Origin: Arthrobacter rhizosphaerae
GTDB taxonomy: Bacteria > Actinomycetota > Actinomycetes > Actinomycetales > Micrococcaceae
Length of the DNA stretch: 64,000 bases
NCBI RefSeq assembly: GCF_023062595.1
Contig: NZ_JALLAN010000001.1
Span: forward strand, 310,001-374,000
Reading direction: 5' to 3'
In this document: positions 1 through 8,042 of the stretch, in pieces
How positions within the stretch are numbered: the stretch's first letter is position 1
Layout of the letters: each line of letters begins with the position of its first letter
Made by a program: the position numbers and the translations under genes
Notes under the pieces: generated by a model
What the model saw: the letters and a program-made list of their open reading frames with translations, nothing else
What the model was told of the DNA's origin: nothing
Database searches by the model: none

Positions 1-1627
1 TGGTGATACGAGAAAGCACTCGGTAGAGCACGTGCACGAGCTCGGGGCCTGCCACCATCAGACGCTCTGTGTCGGTCTTGCTCGGAGCGAAGTGCAGCAG
101 CGGTATGGTCTCCCCGGTCCCTGGAACCTTATAGGGCTGGATGCTCATGTGCACCAACTCGAGGACTTCTTCGATCCGTGCACCGGTGTGTCGAAGTGTC
201 TCAACAAGCGCCCAAGTCCAGAAGGCGTTGTCCTCTTCAAAGGACAGGTCCCGGTCCTTTCCATTGCGCCGAATCCGGACATGTGCATACTCACTGCTCT
301 GGAAGACTTCCCAAGCCTCGCCGTCCATGTCGATGTTTTGGCCGGCGCCGGCCATCTTGGCATCCGCCAGGGTTGCTTCTGCTGCGCGGAGGGCCTGTTC
401 GGCAGCCTCCACCAGACGGGGCAACACGGGAGCCAGTTCACGGGTGCGCTGTTGCATCGTTGCGATGGTCGCGCGCCGGTGCTTCACGTAACCGCGGGTT
501 TCGGCGAAGGTTACGGGGCTTGGTGCTGCCCACTGCGCCCAGAAGGCATCTTCGAGTGCCCATTGGCTGATGTCGAGATAGAACGCCCGGACGGAGAAGA
601 AGACGCTGTAAACTTCCCGGCGCGGCGAGCCGTCGGCTTTGAGTTTGACCCTGGCTTTCCAGTCAGCCGCCTGCTTCGGAGTCAGTGCGAAGCTGCGTTG
701 GTCAGGGTAGTGCTTGAGGATGTCTGCGAAGAAGAGCCCCGCCAGATACCTGCCCAAAGCACAGAGTGAGGAGTAGTCGAGGCCAGCCGACCGGACCTGA
801 AGATAGCGGATGAGTGGTTCCCGGCAGGGGCCGGTGATGTCGTAGTAGTCGACCATCTCATCCACCGTTTTCGGTCCGACGCGGAGCCGCGTGGGCATGG
901 TCCCGGAATCGTGTCTGATCCATCCCAGCCCGTGCAGCACGGGCCATACTGCGGTCAGCCCGCTGCGGCTGACGTCGATCAGCTTCCCGGGAAGCTGGGT
1001 CGTCAGGTCAAGGATGTCTTCGGCTGTGAGCTGGCGGATCGATTTGCCTGTATGGGCCTGAATGCGACCTAGGGTGAGGATCCCGCTAGTGGCCTGGGCC
1101 GGTGAAGCCTTCGCATGGAGGAGGGCGTTTTCGAGTTCAGCTGTGTGAGCGGGATCCCGGAACCGGCTGAGTGCTTTCCAGAAGGCAAAGCGCTGACCCG
1201 CGAGCCACCGGTGGGACGGGCGCATGACGTCCAGAGCCAGCAGCGGTCCCATCGCCGCATTGAGTCCTTCGACTTCGTTCCGGTTCTTCGTGTTCTTGCT
1301 TGAACCGCCGGCTATTCTAAGCCGCCACGTCAGCGCGTCATGCCCGACCTGGCCCTCGAACAGCGCCCAGCGGTCCTGCCAGGTTTCACCCGGCAACTGC
1401 CTCAAATGACCGAGTAAGCGCCGAATGCCCGCCCTGTGCTCATGCACCTGGGGCCAGTACGGGCGGCAGTGCTCAAGACGGTTGATGATGTCCTCAATGC
1501 TGGCGCTGGTCAGCGGTCCAGAAGGAGTGGGTGCCAGTGCAGGCGGTTGTTGTGCCTGTGGTGGCGGCGTGTGGTCATTCCAGCTTCGTCGTGCGGTCTG
1601 GATCTTATTGATGGGGGGAGTTTTCAC
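1..1627 (-). CDS. Tyrosine recombinase/integrase, second gene of pair, 3' end outside window
   Basis: An uninterrupted minus-strand frame of about 542 codons runs from a GTG at 1627 off the left edge. The GTG overlaps the TGA of the upstream integrase in a GTGA, so the two are probably translationally coupled. The last part in the window reads LRHTGARIEEVLEL, where the Arg fits the first catalytic Arg of tyrosine recombinases, followed about 40 residues later by APSKTDTERLM, which fits the beta-hairpin Lys. The HxxR, second His and Tyr motifs would lie beyond position 1. Two adjacent large tyrosine recombinases of unequal size resemble TnpA/TnpB of Tn554-like elements, or the first members of a recombinase trio. 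The gene class is well supported; the element family is inference. Confidence 0.85.
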   Translation of the reverse strand, partial: MKTPPINKIQTARRSWNDHTPPPQAQQPPALAPTPSGPLTSASIEDIINRLEHCRPYWPQVHEHRAGIRRLLGHLRQLPGETWQDRWALFEGQVGHDALTWRLRIAGGSSKNTKNRNEVEGLNAAMGPLLALDVMRPSHRWLAGQRFAFWKALSRFRDPAHTAELENALLHAKASPAQATSGILTLGRIQAHTGKSIRQLTAEDILDLTTQLPGKLIDVSRSGLTAVWPVLHGLGWIRHDSGTMPTRLRVGPKTVDEMVDYYDITGPCREPLIRYLQVRSAGLDYSSLCALGRYLAGLFFADILKHYPDQRSFALTPKQAADWKARVKLKADGSPRREVYSVFFSVRAFYLDISQWALEDAFWAQWAAPSPVTFAETRGYVKHRRATIATMQQRTRELAPVLPRLVEAAEQALRAAEATLADAKMAGAGQNIDMDGEAWEVFQSSEYAHVRIRRNGKDRDLSFEEDNAFWTWALVETLRHTGARIEEVLELVHMSIQPYKVPGTGETIPLLHFAPSKTDTERLMVAGPELVHVLYRVLSRIT

Positions 1628-3009
1628 TGGTTCCCCCAAAGCACGCGCAACTCATCGGGGTTATAGGGCTGACCGGCCGGTGAACTGTCATCGGCGGGGG
1701 AAGTCCTGCTGCTCAGGTGGGTCCGGTAATGCTCTATGACTTCCTCCATATGTGGAACCGCATAGATCGTGGTCGTAGTTAGCGACTGGTGACCCAGTAA
1801 CTCCTGGACTTCATGAAGGCCCATCCCGCCCTCGAGCGCTCGGATCGCGAACGTGTGCCGCAGATCGTGCAGTGTCCAGTTCGAACCGAGCAGGTCGTTG
1901 CAGCCTCTGAGGACGGCGCGCATGGCTTCGTAGGTCAGAGGACGGGGCTCGCCTCGCAGCGTGAGCCAAACCGGCTCATCCGGACCGGCAACGCCTCCTT
2001 CGAGCTGATAGAGCCGAAGCCATACGAATGCATCAGGCGCAGCGGGCAACCATTGCAGCTGGCCGCCTTTGCGGTAAACGCCGATCAGCTGGTCACCCAC
2101 GTTGACCCGGTCGCCCGTGAGCCCGAGCAGCTCGCTCGCACGCGCACCGCTGCTGACATAAAACGCCACCAAGGCCCGGTCCCTGTTGGACCGCAAACGC
2201 CGGAACAGATCGTTGAACTTTCCATCCGGGATTGATCTGGGCATCCGGTGCGCCTCGCGCTGGCGCAAGGGTTGTCGCCGCACGAAGGCAAACTCCCGCT
2301 GAGGATCGTGATGCGCATGGGATCGGCCACGGCGCAGTTCGAAAGGATTCACGATGGGCCCCTCACCCACCCGAAGCTGGAAAGCGTAGAACTCCTTACA
2401 CACTGTCGTGGTGTGGTTAATCGTCGAGGGTGAGTAACGCATTCCAAGGTGCCTCTTTCCCGTGACAAGGTTCCGGCTCCCCCGCCGTTGCGGGACGTTA
2501 CGATTCCCGACGAACTTCTCGGCCTGGCGCGCCCACAACACGAAGTCGCGCGCTTCAAGGGACGTTGCCTGCTCCCAGCTGACCCCGACAGCCCACAAAA
2601 ATCGAAGGAACCGAAGCAACGACAAGGCATAGGTTCGTACGGTTTGAGGCGAACGGTCCGTCGCTGTCAGCTCAAGCAGATACTCCGTGGCAGGAGCGAA
2701 CTCCTCGCCCTTCGCATCGAGGACCACGAACCCAGGAACACCGGAGCGAGGAATCACCCGCCCGACGTTCGCGACAGTCAGTCCCTCGGCTCGCTGCCGA
2801 TCCGAACTGCGATCCCAGAAATCCATGACCAAAGCATGACGCTGACAAGGTTCTTCCCACGCGGCGACACGCGCCGTTAACCACCCACTTAGTCCGGTAA
2901 ACAGATCATCGGGGAGGGAACGCACTGCCCGGGCTTCCAACTCAAAGACGGGCTTTTCACGAACCGGTGCTGCGTCTCTTTGACCAGGCGATGGCCTTGA
3001 AGATTCCAC
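1624..3009 (-). CDS. Tyrosine recombinase/integrase, first gene of pair
   Basis: 461 residues from a GTG start. A complete catalytic set is visible: Arg290 (SSGARASELL), Lys314 (YRKGGQLQ), His381-Arg384 (HDLRHTF), His407 (LLGHQSL) and nucleophile Tyr416 (TTTTIYAV). The N-terminal half, around residues 105-215, looks like a SAM-like core-binding domain. The protein should cut and rejoin DNA at specific sites for element integration or transposition. It is followed by a second recombinase with a 4-base overlap. A GGAG lies about 10 bases ahead of the GTG. The element's outer end is probably near 3.0-3.1 kb, because unrelated PadR genes start immediately after. Confidence 0.92.
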   Translation of the reverse strand: MESSRPSPGQRDAAPVREKPVFELEARAVRSLPDDLFTGLSGWLTARVAAWEEPCQRHALVMDFWDRSSDRQRAEGLTVANVGRVIPRSGVPGFVVLDAKGEEFAPATEYLLELTATDRSPQTVRTYALSLLRFLRFLWAVGVSWEQATSLEARDFVLWARQAEKFVGNRNVPQRRGSRNLVTGKRHLGMRYSPSTINHTTTVCKEFYAFQLRVGEGPIVNPFELRRGRSHAHHDPQREFAFVRRQPLRQREAHRMPRSIPDGKFNDLFRRLRSNRDRALVAFYVSSGARASELLGLTGDRVNVGDQLIGVYRKGGQLQWLPAAPDAFVWLRLYQLEGGVAGPDEPVWLTLRGEPRPLTYEAMRAVLRGCNDLLGSNWTLHDLRHTFAIRALEGGMGLHEVQELLGHQSLTTTTIYAVPHMEEVIEHYRTHLSSRTSPADDSSPAGQPYNPDELRVLWGNQ

Positions 3010-3160
3010 ACAACGTGTTCTCCGCCTGGATGGTCATCCCGCTGCCTGCAGGATCCGGTTCCAGGCCCGTCGACCTGGTGGACAGCATGGCGTTGCTCCA
3101 GAATTCCTTGGCTGACTTCGGTGACAGGTACCGGCCGGTGGAAAACAGCTAGGCCGGCCA

Positions 3161-3189
3161 TTGACTTAAGGAAGGTATCTTCCTATTCT
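3161..3189 (+). promoter_or_regulatory. Promoter with operator palindrome for padR pair
   Basis: TTGACT at 3161-3166 and TATTCT at 3184-3189 are separated by 17 bases and fit a housekeeping promoter. The spacer holds a perfect inverted repeat, AGGAAG-GTAT-CTTCCT, at 3169-3184. The predicted transcription start, about 7 bases after the -10 box, falls on the ATG at 3196, so the mRNA is probably leaderless. The palindrome is the obvious autoregulatory site for the PadR protein encoded downstream. Confidence 0.7.
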
Positions 3190-3195
3190 TTCAGC

Positions 3196-3555
3196 ATGCC
3201 GCGACGAAAAGCAGGGACGCTACTTCCTTTGGAACTTCGCGTCCTGGAAATCGCTAAGAAAGCCGAGCTAGACCGCAAACCCATGTACGGATTTGCGCTT
3301 GCGAGTGCTCTGTCTGGAGATGGCGGAAAGTCGCTAACGGGCCATGGCACCCTATACAAGGCACTGGCGCGCATGGCCGAAGCCGGCCTACTGGAAACCG
3401 AGTGGGAAGATCCTGAGATCGCAGAGACTGAACGTCGCCCGCGCCGACGCCTCTACCGCATCTCATCCAAGGGAGTCGCCGCGCTCCACGCGTCCCACCC
3501 CGCTCCGGCCACGACACCGCGCCCGCTAGCTACCCTCCGCCCGGTTCAGCCATGA
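3196..3555 (+). CDS. PadR-family transcriptional regulator
   Basis: 119 residues, starting MPRRKAGTLLP. The winged-helix domain shows PadR features: LPLELRVLEIAKKAE, MYGFALASAL, then GTLYKALARMAEAGLLE and the RRLYRISSKG wing. An upstream in-frame GTG or ATG would extend the gene through its own promoter, so ATG 3196 is preferred, probably as a leaderless start. The last bases overlap the next gene in an ATGA, giving a two-gene operon. PadR proteins with an overlapping membrane partner are common in Actinobacteria and usually repress their own operon. The palindrome in the promoter spacer supports that here. Confidence 0.9.
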   Translation: MPRRKAGTLLPLELRVLEIAKKAELDRKPMYGFALASALSGDGGKSLTGHGTLYKALARMAEAGLLETEWEDPEIAETERRPRRRLYRISSKGVAALHASHPAPATTPRPLATLRPVQP

Positions 3556-4100
3556 CCGCTCTATACGACATCCCGACTTCAAGAACCATGTCGGCAGTCC
3601 TCCGATGGGTCGACTTCTACACAAGCTTCGTGCCGGCGAACGTGGCGCACGAAAGACGTCAAGAACTCCTTTCTGACATCTACGAGCAACTGGCGGACGG
3701 ACAGCTACGGGAACTCTCACCAGGATCAATTGACCGCGCAATAGCTAGTCGTGCACTCCGCGGCTTGCCCGCCGACCTCATCTGGAGCAGGAAGCACCAA
3801 CGAAAGGGCAAGAAGATGAACGCATCACCGGCTACACCCCAACCCTCCAACGCGCCCGTGACTATCCGTCTCAGCAGCCTTGTCTGGGTAGCCTTAACAC
3901 TTCTGGCGCTGATCGGCGTCGCTACCTCAATCACCGAGTTTGTTGAATATGGGGGTAACCGCTTCGGCTACGTCCCCTGGCCAGGGGCCGGGAACATCAA
4001 CACCACCGTCGTCCAGCTAGTCTGCAGCGCAATACTTCTAATCCCCGCCACAGTCATCACAGTCAAAAGGCTGATCCACCACAACGCCCGCCAAGCCTAA
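3552..4100 (+). CDS. HAAS-like membrane partner of PadR regulator
   Basis: 182 residues starting in the 4-base overlap with padR. Residues 1-85 are soluble and helical and contain AHERRQELLSDIYEQLADGQ and LRGLPADLIWSRKHQ, patterns typical of the HAAS or permease-prefix type domain found next to PadR regulators. Two membrane helices follow, around residues 108-128 (LSSLVWVALTLLALIGVATS) and 150-170 (VVQLVCSAILLIPATVITVK). A role as a membrane sensor or signalling partner of the PadR protein is inference from gene pairing. Confidence 0.8.
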   Translation: MTALYDIPTSRTMSAVLRWVDFYTSFVPANVAHERRQELLSDIYEQLADGQLRELSPGSIDRAIASRALRGLPADLIWSRKHQRKGKKMNASPATPQPSNAPVTIRLSSLVWVALTLLALIGVATSITEFVEYGGNRFGYVPWPGAGNINTTVVQLVCSAILLIPATVITVKRLIHHNARQA

Positions 4101-4206
4101 AAGGCTTCCATGGATATCCAGCGGTTATTTCGTCAGCCTAGTAGCGACTTCAGGGGGCGACTTCGGCCAGGAATTTGCCTATCGTGCCTCGCAGCGAGGG
4201 AAAAAG

Positions 4207-4237
4207 AAGGCCCACCGATGGGGGACCGGCAGGCCTT
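4207..4237. terminator. Imperfect terminator-like hairpin
   Basis: AAGGCC at 4207-4212 pairs with GGCCTT at 4232-4237, with additional ACCG/CCGG pairing around the loop. It shares the core CCGATGGGGGA with the strong terminator at 27162-27192, suggesting the same terminator type in a decayed form. It lies about 105 bases after the padR operon. In the rest of the 4101-4572 interval I see no convincing gene. Confidence 0.4.
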
Positions 4238-4572
4238 CAGCACGCCACGCTACAGCAGCGTGCAGTGAACATCGACTGGACGAACGGGGGCGGTCGACGG
4301 AGAGACGAGGAGGCTGTTGGCTTTTTGGCTCTCTCCATTAGCGATTCGATCTACTCAACCAGCTCTCACTATTTGAGCGTGATCAACGTTGTGACCGAGT
4401 ACCGGGCATATCGGCCTGGCTAGGGTTGGGGACGCCGATCGTGATGGCACCAAAGAGTTGCTGGACACCTTTGGCTAGTCCGTAGGTAGCCCCGGATGGG
4501 CTGAGCCGTTCAACAACCGAAAACCCCTCACACCAAGCTGAACGCCCCACTGAAAGCAGAAGTCATCCGTCA

Positions 4573-5616
4573 CTAGGGCACGAACATTTCGCGGGGGCGG
4601 ATCTGTTCCCAGGACTTACCGTCGCCCCAGATCGAATTGAAGTGAACGAGGCGGCTGGCCTGCTCTAGGCGCTTATCCTCTGCTGTTCCCGCCAGGGCGC
4701 TCTCTGCGACCTGACGAGTGAATCCCGCCGTGATATCGGCCAACTGTATCCGCGGGTCTGTTTTCGAGTCGATGTGTTTCACATCTACTAGCGGGAACTT
4801 GTAGTTGGGCAGGTTGAAGCCGCGCGGAGTACCCTCATTCGCTACTTTGAGAAGCATCTTAAGCAATGGCTCGGTTAGGGCAGTTTGTTCATCGTGCATG
4901 ATGATTAGAGGCTGCTTCAGCTTGCGATGCCATGTAAGTGCGAGTTGATAGAGAGTCGTCTGCAGCGGATCGAGAGTCTTCAGGGCCAAACCTTCGGCGA
5001 TGGCCACTTGGAAGGCGTCAGCGTGGTGCCGCGTTCTCCACACCAGCTCCAGCACCCTGCTCACCTTGTCGCGCCGTGACTTCAAGCGGTAGGTGTCCAC
5101 CTTCTCGAAAAAGCTATCGACTGTCTCCTTTTCTCCGCCCTTGCGCTGTTTAGTCCGCATTAGCGAAGTAAAGCCTGAGACCAGATCGTTCCATCCCTCA
5201 GCGAGTGCGCGGGGACCATACTCGTACAGATCGTCGGCCATCTGCTTGGCCGTGCCGCCGGCATAGAGGTTGATCCCACGCCGGTAGGCCTCCTCCTCGA
5301 TCAGGAGGTCGATGATTTTACCGACCGCAAAGTTGGCCTTTTCGACTAGGTACACCTGGACATGGCCGACGAGCTTTCCATTCGCCCCGAACAGCTCATC
5401 GATTGCCTGGCCCTTGCGCAGCACATCTGAAGCCTTCAACTCCGGGCTTTGAGCTTTAGTCTTCCTGCGGAGATACGCGACCAGATCAGTCGCCTCGGCA
5501 AGATCCACGTGAAGACTGCTGTGCGCCAGGACGGGAGTGGTGCCTGCCATCAGGTTCTCGCCGTCGTGACCAGACTCGTCACAGAAGATCTCAGCGATAT
5601 CGGTGGTGGCGGTCAT
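4573..5616 (-). CDS. DUF3800 domain protein
   Basis: 347 residues from ATG 5616; ATG 5628 and 5685 are possible upstream starts, but only an AAAGG at 5629-5633 resembles a ribosome site. The N-terminus reads IAEIFCDESGHDGE, and near the C-terminus is PRIQLADITAGFTRQ. These acidic motifs (DES and LAD) are the signature of DUF3800, a family with an RNase-H-like fold that is frequent in phage and defence neighbourhoods. No experimental function is generally established. A 28-base piece of this gene is repeated with one mismatch at 23477-23504. Confidence 0.85.
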   Translation of the reverse strand: MTATTDIAEIFCDESGHDGENLMAGTTPVLAHSSLHVDLAEATDLVAYLRRKTKAQSPELKASDVLRKGQAIDELFGANGKLVGHVQVYLVEKANFAVGKIIDLLIEEEAYRRGINLYAGGTAKQMADDLYEYGPRALAEGWNDLVSGFTSLMRTKQRKGGEKETVDSFFEKVDTYRLKSRRDKVSRVLELVWRTRHHADAFQVAIAEGLALKTLDPLQTTLYQLALTWHRKLKQPLIIMHDEQTALTEPLLKMLLKVANEGTPRGFNLPNYKFPLVDVKHIDSKTDPRIQLADITAGFTRQVAESALAGTAEDKRLEQASRLVHFNSIWGDGKSWEQIRPREMFVP

Positions 5617-5889
5617 GTCGTTCTTCATCCTTTGCCTCGGCGTGATCCCAAGGGTAAGCATTCCAGAGCCAGTCACTGCTTTCACAACTAGCTTGAGAAA
5701 GCCATGTGCCTGGCCCGCGAGTGGGGGCTGGGGATGCAGTAGGTCTCGCTTGCCTGGCTGCTGTCCCGTCCGGCCGTGGCCTTGGCGATGCAGTATCGAC
5801 CCGGGTTGGCGGGTCGGTTGTCGATTGACCAGTCACATCCCACGCGGCATATGCGAAAGTAAGTGGACCATCTACCTGGGGGAGAGACC

Positions 5890-6567
5890 ATGCCAGCTGT
5901 GCCCGATGACCTGCGAAGAAGATTCCAGAAATGGGACGCGAACGGTCGGCCGCCCCAGATGCCGTTTGAGTGGAAGAAGGGCAACTGGCAAAAGTACTTG
6001 GGCAGCCGCAGCATTCTCGAAACACTTCCGAACCCTATAGACCGCGGAGGCGTCCTGGAGTCCTTCAAGCTCATCCATGACTCGGACTCGGCTCTGGACG
6101 CTTACATCGCCAGCTACCTCTGGGGCTATGCAGGGACCGGTTTTGGCCCGTACCGTGCCGCTAGGGTCATCAAGCTCAACACGGACGTTGAGAACGGCAA
6201 AGACTTCTCCGGTGAGCTGCACAGGCTTGCCGGGATCGCGATGACCAATGGCGGGAACGCCGCATTCGAGCACGTCGTGGAGCAGCGGCAAAGCAACAGG
6301 AAGTTCTCTGCCTGGTGGGGTCCAGCCTTCGCCACGAAGTTCATCAGCTTCGCTACCAAGGCGTCCGACCAGGTAGCCACCACCCCCATCATGGACAGCA
6401 TCGTCGCGGGATGGTTCAGGAAGCACTGCAAGGAAGTTGGCCCGCTCAGGCTCAACTGGAACAGCGCCGGCAGTTACCGCCGGTACACCGAATGCATGGC
6501 TGAATGGGCGGAAGAGTTGGACATTGAACCCGAGCAGGTCGAACAGCTGATCTTTAGGCGGGACTGA
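5890..6567 (+). CDS. 8-oxoguanine DNA glycosylase OGG-fold-like protein
   Basis: 225 residues from ATG 5890, preceded by GGGGGAGAG at good spacing; an ATG at 5863 lacks a ribosome site. Visible blocks are FEWKKGNWQKYLG, SYLWGYAGTGFGPYRAARV and FSAWWGPAFATKFISFAT, followed by YRRYTECMAEWAEELD. These resemble a family annotated as OGG-fold proteins in actinobacterial accessory regions. I do not see the classical HhH plus catalytic Lys/Asp arrangement clearly, so glycosylase activity is unproven. It is convergent with a broken uracil-DNA-glycosylase-like gene, so two base-excision-type folds lie side by side. Confidence 0.6.
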   Translation: MPAVPDDLRRRFQKWDANGRPPQMPFEWKKGNWQKYLGSRSILETLPNPIDRGGVLESFKLIHDSDSALDAYIASYLWGYAGTGFGPYRAARVIKLNTDVENGKDFSGELHRLAGIAMTNGGNAAFEHVVEQRQSNRKFSAWWGPAFATKFISFATKASDQVATTPIMDSIVAGWFRKHCKEVGPLRLNWNSAGSYRRYTECMAEWAEELDIEPEQVEQLIFRRD

Positions 6568-6594
6568 GCGCGGAGGGGGCTTGTGCTCCTGTCC

Positions 6595-7291
6595 TCATAC
6601 AGCGTTGGCCAGGGACAGTGCTGCTGCCCGCGAGAAGGCTTCGTTCAGTAGTTCCTTGTTGGGCTGGCCCGTGACCGCATCTGTTTTGTTGTAAGCGAGC
6701 GGACTCGGATGGGGAGCGGTGATAACAAGGAGGCTCTTGAGCTCAGGGGAGGCCCTGAGTAACAGCTGGGACCAGGCTGCCTGTGCTTGTTTGCCCAGAA
6801 GGAGAACCACCTTGGGACGGGACTCCAGTAACTCCATCAAACTCTGCCAGCAGGGGAGCGGCCCGGCGTGCCTCGGCAGCCAAAGTCCGTTGTGGAAAGG
6901 CTGGGTTTGCGACCCACCAGGGTACGACGTTCCAGTGGAGGGACCTGGAGTAGGGCAGACCACCGGCTTCGGCAGCGAGTGTGGAGTTGTGGGCCGTTGG
7001 GTCATTGTTGTCCCGGCTGATGAATCCTGAACCGAGTTGCGCTTCTCCGGAGGGGTCCTGGAGCAGAACCAGCACGTCGGCCCCCTGCGTCGCCGACCGC
7101 GGGTCGAAGTAAGGGACGCTTTCCCTTGTGGCAACCCTGACCTCGTCAACCCACTTATTCAGGGGACCAACCACGCCTTCGTATCTGGTCTCTTGCCGCT
7201 GTTGGAGGACGTGGGGAAGGTGATGCTGGCTAAGCAAGGTTCCTGCGTTGTACGCATGCTTGTTCCATATGACTGTGGACCTGTTCGTCAC
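6595..7291 (-). pseudogene. Uracil-DNA glycosylase superfamily gene with a frameshift
   Basis: The 5' part (GTG 7291; TTG 7360 also possible) encodes PLNKWVDEVR, VPYFDPRSATQ, VLVLLQDPSGEA, GFISRDNNDPTAHN and SLHWNVVPWW, matching UDG-superfamily motif 1 and following blocks. The 3' part, in another frame to 6595, encodes MELLESRPKVVLLLGKQAQA and TAPHPSPLAYN, matching the later GK and HPSP motifs. The frames join at the AAA run at 6839-6841 (TTT on the coding strand): removing one base restores the in-frame segment LAELMELLESRP. It is either a recent pseudogene or a homopolymer sequencing error. Confidence 0.8.
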
Positions 7292-7369
7292 TCTGCCTGC
7301 CGTTCTCTCGACACTGAATACCTCTACATTAGGCGCGCGGAATCGGTACGAACCGTTCAAGGAGTCTCT

Positions 7370-7609
7370 TCATCGTGCCGTGCCCTCATCTTCAGGGGTC
7401 CTTCCCTTGGAGATGCTGTCGTAAATGCCATCCGAGTAATGCCGCCGACCTGTCGCGACGATGATTGGAAAACGCCCAGCTTTGAGCTGCGCGGAGGGCT
7501 CCACCTGACCACCAGTGGACACAACGCATTCAAGGCCTGGCTCCCGTTGCGCCGGCAACCAGGATCCGGCGGTATGCGGCCTATTGGCTGTCCGAGACCG
7601 GGAATTCAC
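7370..7609 (-). CDS. Possible small hypothetical protein
   Basis: A 79-codon frame with a GTG start overlapping the 3' end of the upstream 91-residue gene by 29 bases. The C-terminal half (PIIVATGRRHYSDGIYD) looks more protein-like than the Arg-rich N-terminus. No family is recognised and no ribosome site stands out. It may be a short coupled gene or a chance frame. Confidence 0.25.
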   Translation of the reverse strand: MNSRSRTANRPHTAGSWLPAQREPGLECVVSTGGQVEPSAQLKAGRFPIIVATGRRHYSDGIYDSISKGRTPEDEGTAR

Positions 7610-7856
7610 GGAGTGTGGCTGCGACGGCCCTGACGGCGGCCGGGTCTTCCGTCCAAGGCCGGCCGGCCCTGGTGCAGGCCTGGAAGCTGGTTACTTTCGA
7701 GGCTTTGGCAGCCGCAGTGAGTTCATCCCACGCGCACCGCAGATCCTCCAAGAGTTCCGGCGGCAAGGGCTCATCCGGGGCCGCCGGGGCTTCGGGAGCG
7801 CTCACTTTAGGAGCCGTGGTTGCAACTTTTCGCGGAAAGAGGTTTCTGAGGCCCAT
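7581..7856 (-). CDS. Small hypothetical protein, PELLEDLRCAW family
   Basis: 91 residues starting MGLRNLFPRK at ATG 7856, with GGGAG a few bases upstream. The middle is rich in Ala and Pro (residues 15-35), followed by a likely helix PELLEDLRCAWDELTAAAKA. A diverged copy with an internal stop lies on the plus strand at 50994, and the shared blocks (MGLR-LF, PEL-EDLRCAW-ELT-AA) show this is a real gene family. Function unknown. Confidence 0.6.
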   Translation of the reverse strand: MGLRNLFPRKVATTAPKVSAPEAPAAPDEPLPPELLEDLRCAWDELTAAAKASKVTSFQACTRAGRPWTEDPAAVRAVAATLREFPVSDSQ

Positions 7857-8042
7857 TCCTTCTCCCTTCTGACGACGGGGAGCGCATGGCCAAGCTTCAT
7901 GAAGGCTTCCGGCAGACAGCGGCGCAGTCATTGATCCCCCAATAGTCGAGCTTCCATTCTGATCGGCACGACAGCTTAATGTCCATCACTCTTGAACAGC
8001 TGCAAGGACGCAGGGCTCGTACCCCTTCGGGCGTCCGCTGGG

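Noticed and set aside
32..769. 245-codon plus-strand frame
   Set aside because: Antisense to the partial recombinase, which has the catalytic motifs and an unbroken frame.
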